64,000 nt of DNA from a virus. The translations under genes were made by a program, and so were the position numbers. Location of the stretch: positions 46,306 through 110,305 of the IMG/VR virus record IMGVR_UViG_3300042460_000724; one strand, given 5' to 3'. Of this stretch, positions 1-6,410 are shown in pieces (position 1 is the stretch's first letter; each line of letters begins with the position of its first letter). A model generated the notes under the pieces. The model did no database searches and had not been told where the DNA came from. It was given only the letters and a program-made list of their open reading frames with translations.

Positions 1-138
1 TTCATCCTTTTCAGCGTGAAAATGCATACTGAATTTTGCACCCTTATTGAATTTCAATAACTTGCCGCAATACTTATCAGTAGTAGCCCATATCAATTCG
101 TGGCCCCAACCTTTTTCTACAAATCCTTCAAGTCGCAT
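1..138 (-). CDS. Cupin-like sugar enzyme or binding protein (partial, N-terminus only)
   Basis: Forty-six codons are visible before the window ends. The start ATG at 138-136 follows a strong ribosome site (GGAGGAAATAA). The peptide begins MRLEGFVEKGWGHELIWATT and contains KFSMHFHAEKDE, the beta-strand with the HxH...E metal-binding pattern of single-domain cupins such as mannose-6-phosphate isomerase-like or sugar-nucleotide-associated cupins. Its start overlaps the stop of the upstream PfkB kinase by 11 bases, so the two are probably translationally coupled. It is the last visible gene of the sugar cassette, which suggests a role in sugar isomerisation or epimerisation. The exact reaction cannot be told from this fragment. 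Confidence 0.7.
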   Translation of the reverse strand, partial: MRLEGFVEKGWGHELIWATTDKYCGKLLKFNKGAKFSMHFHAEKDE

Positions 139-883
139 TTATTTCCTCCAATGTAGGTGCGTATACACCAACGTGTTGCACTGTAATAGAACTAGCTCTG
201 ATGGCAAACTCTATTGCTTGTTCCATATCGTCTGCTACTAAGTAGCCATATGTTAACGCTGATAAGAAGGTGTCCCCCGCTCCACAAACATCAAACACAT
301 CTACTTTAGGTACACTAAATGTTTTATTATTATATGATACCCCGCTACTACCACGTGTTAATACCATATTAGAACAATCACTAATTCTACTAGAATATTC
401 TGTTTCGTTAATCTTTACAATGCAACCTTCAAATAGTTTTAAATCACGTTTCTTGGTATCAACAAAGATAGGACCTTCATACTGTTGTCTAATACCCTTA
501 ATAAAATCTTCTGTGACAAATCCTTTAGCATAATCAGATATAACTACAGCATCACTACCTTCTAGAAATTTCATTACATAATCTAAATTGCAGGGATTAG
601 ACTTTACATCATCATCTATACGCATTAAATGTTGCTTAGACTTTGCATCTATTAAACGTTTCTTTTTAGATGGGTCTCCCAAGAATGAGGTGACATTTAG
701 TCCCAATGCTAATAGATTTTCTTTAACATTACTTCCCATACCTGATTTAGTTTCAGTGTGTTTAGGAACAAAAACAGGTACAGGAGCTTCAGGGCTCATT
801 CTATCTACTGTACCATATTGATATTCATCAATGCAGGTGTCGCCTATTAATATAATTTTCAATTGTCTTTGTGGTTGATTCAT
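128..883 (-). CDS. PfkB-family sugar kinase, HldE (RfaE) kinase-domain type
   Basis: A 251-residue ribokinase/PfkB-family protein resembling the N-terminal kinase half of HldE, which phosphorylates D-glycero-D-manno-heptose-7-phosphate at C1. Visible features are the N-terminal strand KIILIGDTCIDEY (residues 9-21), RMSPEAPVPV (28-37, very like HldE), SGMGSNVKENLLALG (47-61, normally GGAANVA) and the anion-hole/catalytic motif CGAGDTF (200-206). It is shorter than the usual kinase domain of about 315 residues, so some loops or lid strands are reduced. Its first 18 codons overlap the adenylyltransferase gene in another frame by 56 bases. Those codons encode the first core strand, so the overlap looks real rather than a mis-called start. 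The heptose substrate is inferred from its neighbour; another sugar phosphate is possible. Confidence 0.82.
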   Translation of the reverse strand: MNQPQRQLKIILIGDTCIDEYQYGTVDRMSPEAPVPVFVPKHTETKSGMGSNVKENLLALGLNVTSFLGDPSKKKRLIDAKSKQHLMRIDDDVKSNPCNLDYVMKFLEGSDAVVISDYAKGFVTEDFIKGIRQQYEGPIFVDTKKRDLKLFEGCIVKINETEYSSRISDCSNMVLTRGSSGVSYNNKTFSVPKVDVFDVCGAGDTFLSALTYGYLVADDMEQAIEFAIRASSITVQHVGVYAPTLEEINAT

Positions 884-1235
884 CTATTACCCTATCAAAG
901 AATACTAATTCCTCAGCATACTCCGAACCTATTACTTTTTTATTCTTCCAATCACTTCCGACTATCATAATGTTCGGCTTGTATTGTTCAATGATACTCT
1001 CTAACTCAAAATCAGTATTGAATACTAATACCTTATCTACTGCTTTTAAATTACTGAGTAATGCTACCCTATTATCTATTTTGTTGAATGGTCTATCACT
1101 ACCTTTTTTCTCGGTTACACGATTATCAGAATCAATTGCAACCAATAGATATGTGCCTAAACTCTTTGCATAGTTTAATAAGTCTAAATGACCCATATGT
1201 AATATATCAAACGTTCCATTAACAAAAACTTTCAT
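828..1235 (-). CDS. Cytidylyltransferase-fold nucleotidyltransferase, HldE (RfaE) C-terminal-domain type
   Basis: A 135-residue protein matching the adenylyltransferase half of HldE, which makes ADP-heptose from heptose-1-phosphate. It has the nucleotide-binding motif FVNGTFDILHMGH (HxGH at residues 17-20), a SDRPFN segment, IMIVGSDWK, and a C-terminal VIGSEYA...STTKTI motif that replaces the usual signature of this branch. The length equals the stand-alone domain. In bacteria the two activities are often fused with the kinase first. Here they are separate, in reversed order, and overlap by 56 bases. A glycerol-phosphate or ethanolamine-phosphate cytidylyltransferase is the main alternative, but the STT motif and adjacent kinase favour the ADP-heptose type. 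Confidence 0.82.
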   Translation of the reverse strand: MKVFVNGTFDILHMGHLDLLNYAKSLGTYLLVAIDSDNRVTEKKGSDRPFNKIDNRVALLSNLKAVDKVLVFNTDFELESIIEQYKPNIMIVGSDWKNKKVIGSEYAEELVFFDRVIDESTTKTIENYINRRHLH

Positions 1236-1265
1236 ACACTATTCTAACATAACCTGTAGTAAATA

Positions 1266-2270
1266 TCAAGCTTTTTGTTCCAAAAATTGATGGGCAGTTT
1301 CTAATGATGAACTAATAGCCATATGCATATCAATATACACATACATTCCACAACGTCCAATAAACGTATTTTTTGTATTTTCGATAGCTTTATACTTCTT
1401 ATATAACTCTCTATATGTATCAATTGGATAATAACGTTCATTATTATTGTCTTTATAATCACAAGGTTCTTCAAATGTTAATGTTGTATTACCCGTATTA
1501 ATATTATTGGGTAGTTTATTCCATTCAGTCATTCTGGTAAACGAACCATTATCAGTAAAATTAACTACGGTAGTAGGTAACATACTGGGTGAGGGAAACG
1601 TTATTGAATGAAATTTAATAGACCTATATGGTAATTCCCCGTATATGAAATCATAATATACATCTATGGGCATAGAATTAAAGATATGATCATAATTATC
1701 TTCCATACTCTTATCAAACATCGTATTCAACTTAACGGTAATGTTTGGATGATTTAATATATTAGTGAATAATGTCGTATATCCGTGTGTCGGTAGATAT
1801 TGATATTCATCTCTAAAATATCTACTGTCGTCATTATCTCTAGTACTAACTCGATTTAATACGTCTTTGCTTAGTGTTTTATAATGTTCTCCCCACATCT
1901 TTTTACTGTAGGGTTCAAAAAATGTATTGTTTATATCTTCTTTTTTTACTGTTTCTAATGTGATTGTGTTAACCGGAAACGGTACATATTTGCCACTTTC
2001 CAGTAACGCCAACACGTGATGTTCATAGAATGTCCACTCGGTAAATTTACTAACCCAATCAAATACTTTTTTGTTACTAGTATGAAAGATATGCGGTCCA
2101 TATTTATGAATGCGTAATCCGTGTTCATTGATATAGTCATATGCATTACCACCAATATGGTCTCTATTATCAATAACTATTACGTTGTAATTGTTTTCTG
2201 CAAGTTCTCTCGCTACTACACTACCAGCAAAGCCTGCCCCTACTATTAAGATATTTTGTTTTGTTCCCAT
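1266..2270 (-). CDS. glf: UDP-galactopyranose mutase
   Basis: A 334-residue flavoprotein that interconverts UDP-galactopyranose and UDP-galactofuranose, the donor for galactofuranose in surface glycans. The N-terminus has the FAD dinucleotide fold NILIVGAGFAG (GxGxxG, residues 11-16), then the family motif DHIGGNAYD and the substrate-region signature YGPHIFHTS. Near the C-terminus, GRCGMYVYIDMHMAI matches the family GR...Y.Y.DMH block that binds flavin and substrate. It is slightly shorter than the usual 365-390 residues but contains both ends. Its start overlaps the upstream glycosyltransferase by 25 bases, placing it in the same operon. A soluble cytoplasmic role is expected. Confidence 0.93.
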   Translation of the reverse strand: MGTKQNILIVGAGFAGSVVARELAENNYNVIVIDNRDHIGGNAYDYINEHGLRIHKYGPHIFHTSNKKVFDWVSKFTEWTFYEHHVLALLESGKYVPFPVNTITLETVKKEDINNTFFEPYSKKMWGEHYKTLSKDVLNRVSTRDNDDSRYFRDEYQYLPTHGYTTLFTNILNHPNITVKLNTMFDKSMEDNYDHIFNSMPIDVYYDFIYGELPYRSIKFHSITFPSPSMLPTTVVNFTDNGSFTRMTEWNKLPNNINTGNTTLTFEEPCDYKDNNNERYYPIDTYRELYKKYKAIENTKNTFIGRCGMYVYIDMHMAISSSLETAHQFLEQKA

Positions 2271-3046
2271 AATTCTTCCAAATCTTTTACATAAAAAGAT
2301 ATATCTTTAGCTTCCCCTAAATGAATAGCTAAAGTTTTCATAGGCATCATCATCCTAACTTCAGGTTGTTGCCATACTTTACTTATTGTGTTACCTTCCC
2401 AATAGCCTTCTATTGTGCCGATATCCAATAAACTATAAAATTCTTCTTTATATTTTTTAAATAAATTTACTGGTATTAAAAATGATTCGTGTGTAAACCA
2501 AGTATTTCTATAATATCTATCTGGTCCTGGTATAACCATACAGGGATAAACATATGTTCCGTTGAAGGGATTCTGTGGATGATAGTATAGTTGATTAAAA
2601 TCTTGAGGAAAAATACATATAGTTAACTCAGGACTAATAGATTCTAAATAGTTTCTTGCATCTATCATTGTAGCAATACTATTTGGATAATGCAAATAGT
2701 CATCTTCTACTAGATAAACAAGTTCATCGTCCGGTAACTGACTAATGTAGTCTAATGCAATCTTTAAACTATATCTAGATTTTTGTTTAATATCTTTAAA
2801 TTCAATTGTTGGATCAACTACTACATCTTGTATTGTAGCATTAGCAAAATGGTTATGTAAGAACTGTTTAGTCTCAATGGAAGAATCATCATCAATTACG
2901 TGTAAACTAAAAGGGTTATTATAATTAGTTAATGACGTTACTAGTGAGTTATAACATCTTTTTACACATTCGTCTTTTGGCACAATGCGATTACTTGCCA
3001 ATGAGGCTTTATCACAGGTCCTTAATACCACATTTAGTTTTTGCAT
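2246..3046 (-). CDS. GT-A-type glycosyltransferase-like protein
   Basis: A 266-residue protein when started at the ATG at 3046-3044, beginning MQKLNVVLRTCDK. That start is preferred because it shares its A with the TAA of the upstream mini-gene (TAATG) and begins at the first predicted beta-strand. A longer in-frame start at 3070 would overlap that gene. The protein shows the pattern of GT-A glycosyltransferases: an N-terminal VVLRTCDK strand, SLHVIDDDSS (about 47-56) and a metal-binding-like VEDDY motif (113-117). It resembles glycosyltransferase-like genes often seen in phage sugar cassettes. Donor and acceptor are unknown. It lies immediately upstream of the mutase with overlapping reading frames. 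Confidence 0.72.
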   Translation of the reverse strand: MQKLNVVLRTCDKASLASNRIVPKDECVKRCYNSLVTSLTNYNNPFSLHVIDDDSSIETKQFLHNHFANATIQDVVVDPTIEFKDIKQKSRYSLKIALDYISQLPDDELVYLVEDDYLHYPNSIATMIDARNYLESISPELTICIFPQDFNQLYYHPQNPFNGTYVYPCMVIPGPDRYYRNTWFTHESFLIPVNLFKKYKEEFYSLLDIGTIEGYWEGNTISKVWQQPEVRMMMPMKTLAIHLGEAKDISFYVKDLEELWEQNKIS

Positions 3047-3132
3047 TACTTCAAGCCTAAACTCTTGCAAATATGTGCTAGATGGATTTTGTCCGAGCTC
3101 GGTAAGCCCGTAATAAGAATACGTGGTGTCAT
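3046..3132 (-). CDS. 28-residue mini-gene resembling the Walker A end of a P-loop kinase
   Basis: A short frame, MTPRILITGLPSSDKIHLAH then ICKSLGLK, begins at an ATG preceded by AGGAAATAGT and 16 bases below an exact TATAAATA late promoter. The peptide looks like the first strand and P-loop of a small kinase (ITGLPGSGKxxLA), but two glycines of the expected GxxGxGK are replaced (GLPSSDK) and the frame stops right after the first helix. Its TAA overlaps the next ATG. It is either the eroded remnant of a kinase gene or a leader peptide for the operon. The reading frame and signals are seen directly; the kinase ancestry is inferred. Confidence 0.5.
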   Translation of the reverse strand: MTPRILITGLPSSDKIHLAHICKSLGLK

Positions 3133-3148
3133 ACTATTTCCTGTAAAA

Positions 3149-3156
3149 TATTTATA
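3149..3156 (-). promoter_or_regulatory. T4-type late promoter (TATAAATA)
   Basis: An exact TATAAATA on the minus strand, 16 bases upstream of the 28-residue mini-gene, with AGGAAA between. It would drive the mini-gene, glycosyltransferase, mutase, HldE-type pair and cupin, whose reading frames mostly overlap or are closely spaced. Confidence 0.7.
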
Positions 3157-3180
3157 ATAGAGACAGTATAACCATTTATT

Positions 3181-3600
3181 TTACATCAAAGCGTCTACTT
3201 CTTCATGTGTCGTAGCGGCTTCAATTTGAGCTATTTTTGCTAATAATGTTTCTTTGGCAGCACTAACCAAACTAGTATCAAATTCTTCTGCAGGATTAGC
3301 ACTCAGTTGTAGTTGTATTTGTTGGTAAACAACCTGCTGAAATAATCCATTAGCTTGTCCGATTAACGAACCTTTGCGTTCATCTATTTCTAAATCACGT
3401 TTACCCCAAATAATTTCAACTGGACTTTTACTAAGATCAAATGTGTGTGTGGTCATTATTTCACGATTTTGTATTAGATCAGGGATTATTTCAACTGCTT
3501 CATTCCAACCATCTTGACCTGCAGGTGGTGCGGAGTCCCAGCAGTCTGTTACTGAATTATCTATTACCCTTACCCAATATCCTGTTTTAATTGTACTCAT
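3181..3600 (-). CDS. Uncharacterised phage protein, possible tail-fibre assembly factor
   Basis: A 139-residue protein starting MSTIKTGYWVRVIDNSVTDC. The N-terminal half is mixed beta, with a WVRVIDN..V.DCWD pattern. The C-terminal half is a long charged helix (WGKRDLEIDERKGSLIGQAN) ending in a short helix with ATTHEEVDALM, the kind of C-terminal repeat common in tail-fibre assembly or chaperone proteins of tailed phages. I do not recognise a named family with confidence. It has its own exact late promoter at 3621-3628 and an AAGGAAC ribosome site, and interrupts the sugar cassette as a separate unit. The tail-assembly role is an inference from the helix pattern and late expression. Confidence 0.55.
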   Translation of the reverse strand: MSTIKTGYWVRVIDNSVTDCWDSAPPAGQDGWNEAVEIIPDLIQNREIMTTHTFDLSKSPVEIIWGKRDLEIDERKGSLIGQANGLFQQVVYQQIQLQLSANPAEEFDTSLVSAAKETLLAKIAQIEAATTHEEVDALM

Positions 3601-3620
3601 TTTAAATGTTCCTTATATTA

Positions 3621-3628
3621 TATTTATA
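3621..3628 (-). promoter_or_regulatory. T4-type late promoter (TATAAATA)
   Basis: An exact TATAAATA on the minus strand, 20 bases above the ATG of the 139-residue protein, followed by an AAGGAAC ribosome site. Confidence 0.7.
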
Positions 3629-3662
3629 TTAACTTTTCTTGTTTTTTTGTATAACTAAAATA

Positions 3663-4487
3663 TCAGTTAGGTGGATTTTTTCCTAAAGTTTCTAATAATT
3701 TTGATTTCAATAATATGTCTAATGGTACATTCTGATAGATGTAAGTTAATATGCCGCGTACCTGTGTATATCTTTCATCTTTGTGAGTGTGATTGATAAA
3801 CACTATCCCGCAAGTAACATAGTTTTCTAAATCTTCTATTTTATAATAATGCGCCAACAAGTACCATAAAGTCCAACAGTTAGTTGGATTGCTTTCAAAC
3901 TCATCTTTTAACATTTTTATATACAATTCAGGGCGAGATTGTTTTTTAAAATCTTGGTCATGTATTAGATAGATATTTTCATTATATATTTCAACTTCAT
4001 ATCTATCTTTGTGCTTAAACCAAAGATGTTCATAGATAGGTTGTGCCCAAGTATAATCGTGTCTACGATGTATTTTGTTTGTACCTAAAAAGTTAGGAGG
4101 ACCTACTCTAACATTTTCTGTATATAAATCTAATCTATCACACGATATGTTAGTAACAGTAGGATTAGCTTCCATTGTGTTTTTCATTTCAGCTAACACA
4201 TTGATACTGAAATATTCATCTAGATCCGGACTTAAACACCAATCTACGTCAGTAGGAATCATATCTAAGTTGTAGTTACGTGCTACATTAAATATCCATG
4301 GGGTGAATATCTTTTGCTCAATAATCAGATTAGGATCGACCTTTGCAGCCTCTTGAAACATTTCCCAAGTCCCGTCAGTTGAACCGGTATCAAGTATCAC
4401 TCTATATGTAAATTTTTTGGTATAGTATAACCACTTCTCTACGTATTGAAGTTCATTTTTACAGATTGTATATGCTGCCGTTTTCAT
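3663..4487 (-). CDS. Family 2-like glycosyltransferase
   Basis: A 274-residue GT-A enzyme. It starts MKTAAYTICKNE, the usual first strand of bacterial GT2 proteins (CKNE), has the nucleotide-binding DTGSTDGT motif at residues 33-40, and a metal-binding DLDE (88-91) in the context SPDLDEYF. The C-terminal part is helical and Trp/Tyr-rich, as in TPR-flanked GT2 proteins of LPS clusters. The start overlaps the stop of the upstream methyltransferase by 4 bases (ATGA), showing co-translation. It probably adds a sugar to a phage or host glycan; donor and acceptor are unknown. It is the last gene of the transcript beginning above position 8115. Confidence 0.82.
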   Translation of the reverse strand: MKTAAYTICKNELQYVEKWLYYTKKFTYRVILDTGSTDGTWEMFQEAAKVDPNLIIEQKIFTPWIFNVARNYNLDMIPTDVDWCLSPDLDEYFSINVLAEMKNTMEANPTVTNISCDRLDLYTENVRVGPPNFLGTNKIHRRHDYTWAQPIYEHLWFKHKDRYEVEIYNENIYLIHDQDFKKQSRPELYIKMLKDEFESNPTNCWTLWYLLAHYYKIEDLENYVTCGIVFINHTHKDERYTQVRGILTYIYQNVPLDILLKSKLLETLGKNPPN

Positions 4488-5089
4488 TCTTGTGTCTTAA
4501 TAAATGATGTCTGTGATCCGTCTGGAATATTCAATATGTTTAACTTATGCCAATTGCATTGTATAAACATCTCCACTGCCATTCGCACACTCATCTGTGC
4601 TGATTGTGTGCCATTTTTGTCGGTATAACGCCAAGTAGTGGTATCGTCACATAAAATAACTCCACCTACACGTAGTATTTTCCAAGCTAATACCAAGTCT
4701 GTTAATACTTCGCTTGCTTTGTGATCTCCGTCAATATATATAAACTCTGCGTTGACGTTGTTATTAATCAAATCAATTAGTCCATCTGTACTATGTTTTT
4801 GTATATAAGTTACATTGTTATTTTTATTGAACCCAAGATTATCTAAGAAGTTTTGTTTTACAATATTAAAATCCTCGCTCATATCATTACTACCAATATG
4901 CGGGTCTATTGCATATATTTTCAGGTTAGGATTATACGGTGTAAGTTGGTCACTCATCCAAAATGTTGTAGAGCCTTCAAACACACCAATTTCTACAATT
5001 GTATTTGGTACTCCGTATGTGTTTACTAAGTGACCAACATTAGTCATTGCACCCTTACCACAATTAAAATCCATGCTAAATTTGTACAT
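4484..5089 (-). CDS. Class I SAM-dependent methyltransferase (Methyltransf_24-like)
   Basis: A 201-residue Rossmann methyltransferase. Motif I is IVEIGVFEGSTT (31-42), the post-II acidic strand is YAIDPH (59-64), then FIYIDGDH (116-123) with the metal-binding DGDH typical of the TylF/cephalosporin-hydroxylase-like group, and GGVILCDDT. These enzymes O-methylate sugars or small molecules. It shares one base with the upstream methyltransferase (TAATG) and overlaps the GT2 downstream (ATGA), so the three are made together. A role in capping or decorating the glycan made by this cassette is inferred. Confidence 0.83.
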   Translation of the reverse strand: MYKFSMDFNCGKGAMTNVGHLVNTYGVPNTIVEIGVFEGSTTFWMSDQLTPYNPNLKIYAIDPHIGSNDMSEDFNIVKQNFLDNLGFNKNNNVTYIQKHSTDGLIDLINNNVNAEFIYIDGDHKASEVLTDLVLAWKILRVGGVILCDDTTTWRYTDKNGTQSAQMSVRMAVEMFIQCNWHKLNILNIPDGSQTSFIKTQE

Positions 5090-5694
5090 TATTGCTTTCT
5101 ATATATAACTATATTCTTCTCAGGATTGATATAGGGTGTTTCTTTTACTTTAGTTAAGAGTTTCTCTATTGCAGTAAACACATTGAAGTAGTCATTATCC
5201 CAGATAACAAAGCCCTTAGAGTCTACATCACTGGGTATGAATCTGTTATCTTCATTTATTAAAACTAAGTAACCGTTTGGTTTTAGCGTATTGACTATCT
5301 TTTCTATCTCTTGTTGTGGGTTCTCTACGTGTTGTAATACAAATACCGCTAAACATACATCTACTGAATTTTCATCGGGTAGTTGTGATATTATTTTAAA
5401 CTTCCTTGGGTTAGAAACATATAGGGTAGCAAAAGTTTTCATACTTTCACTGATATCAAAACCCAATACAGAGCAATCAAACTTAGTAATTAGTTCTTTA
5501 CTAACACGACCCATACCACAACCAAAGTCTAATACAGTTGATTGATTAGTAATAATGTTTTCATTATATATTGTATCAACTAAGAAATGTGTTTCTTTGT
5601 GGAACTTTTCTGGTTTATCAGATTCAAAGCTGAGAACCACATTCATTGCCTGAGTGATTGTGGTTACATCAAATGCTTCTTTAACATATCTCAT
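5089..5694 (-). CDS. Class I SAM-dependent methyltransferase (Methyltransf_11/25-like)
   Basis: A 201-residue protein with SAM-binding motif I VLDFGCGMG (54-62), the acidic residue after strand 2 in VLGFDIS (77-82), and the motif VCLAVFVLQHVENPQQEIEK (post-I/IV region with the common LQHV). It is unlike the neighbouring methyltransferase and belongs to a different subfamily. Its start overlaps the stop of the GT25 gene by 4 bases (ATGA). Substrate unknown; the glycan-cassette context suggests sugar methylation, but small-molecule or protein methylation cannot be excluded. Confidence 0.82.
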   Translation of the reverse strand: MRYVKEAFDVTTITQAMNVVLSFESDKPEKFHKETHFLVDTIYNENIITNQSTVLDFGCGMGRVSKELITKFDCSVLGFDISESMKTFATLYVSNPRKFKIISQLPDENSVDVCLAVFVLQHVENPQQEIEKIVNTLKPNGYLVLINEDNRFIPSDVDSKGFVIWDNDYFNVFTAIEKLLTKVKETPYINPEKNIVIYRKQ

Positions 5695-6410
5695 GTTTTA
5701 AGTTTATCGTTACGTTCCGTAGTTCTACCGGTTAATGGTCTAGCTAGAATTGTAGTGTCAGTAGTTACGTTTATGTTTTTATCATAAGCGAACATACCTT
5801 GATGTGTAATATTAAACAAGTCTGCTCTCATCATAATATCTAACGGAGCACATATACCCATTTTTAATACGTGCGAGATTAAGTTCTTTGCCATTAATGG
5901 GTCTAATGCATATGCGTGGGCACGACAGATAAACAGATAATTAGGTCCTTCACTAGCGTGAGGTGGTATAGTTGGATGTATTTTCCATCCTTGCTCTGCC
6001 CACTCAGCACCGCCTAGGTAACATATTGAGTTAACTGAATCATATGAAGTAAACTTCTTAGTCATAATGCTATCGTGTTCTAAGATAACAATAGGCTTAT
6101 CAATCTTGGCGCAATGAACCCACAGGCTGATGTGACTTAATGCACAAGCAACTTCACCTCTAGTTAAGTAATGGTCTGTAATCTTTAGCATTTTGATTAC
6201 TGAATCACCTACGCTGTGGTCAGGTACTGTAATTTCAGAGCCAATGCCGTTGAAGGCATCCCATACTTTATATTGCATACCTACATTCATACAACTGAGT
6301 TGGCATCGTTTAGAATACCGTTCAGATGATTCATTACCTTTTACAGTAATGATGTAAGCGTGTTCTACTTCAAAATCACGTTTATAGAATAAATTAAGAT
6401 TTGTGTCCAT
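5691..6410 (-). CDS. Family 25 glycosyltransferase (LPS type)
   Basis: A 239-residue GT25-like protein. Family hallmarks are the N-terminal AYIITVKG strand, the conserved LTRGEVACALSHISLW (82-97; family consensus L..GE.GC..SH..LW) and the catalytic-region acidic motif VILEHD (108-113). GT25 enzymes usually transfer galactose or glucose onto lipooligosaccharide, or onto hydroxylysine in eukaryotic or giant-virus collagens. The gene overlaps the upstream GT9/methyltransferase fusion by 17 bases and the downstream methyltransferase by 4. The acceptor may be a lipid-linked glycan or one of the phage adhesins; the sequence does not decide. Confidence 0.85.
   Translation of the reverse strand: MDTNLNLFYKRDFEVEHAYIITVKGNESSERYSKRCQLSCMNVGMQYKVWDAFNGIGSEITVPDHSVGDSVIKMLKITDHYLTRGEVACALSHISLWVHCAKIDKPIVILEHDSIMTKKFTSYDSVNSICYLGGAEWAEQGWKIHPTIPPHASEGPNYLFICRAHAYALDPLMAKNLISHVLKMGICAPLDIMMRADLFNITHQGMFAYDKNINVTTDTTILARPLTGRTTERNDKLKT

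Noticed and set aside
2246-3070. Longer start for the glycosyltransferase at 3070
   Set aside because: It would add eight residues without homology-like character and overlap the mini-gene; the ATG at 3046 fits the TAATG coupling and the first beta-strand.
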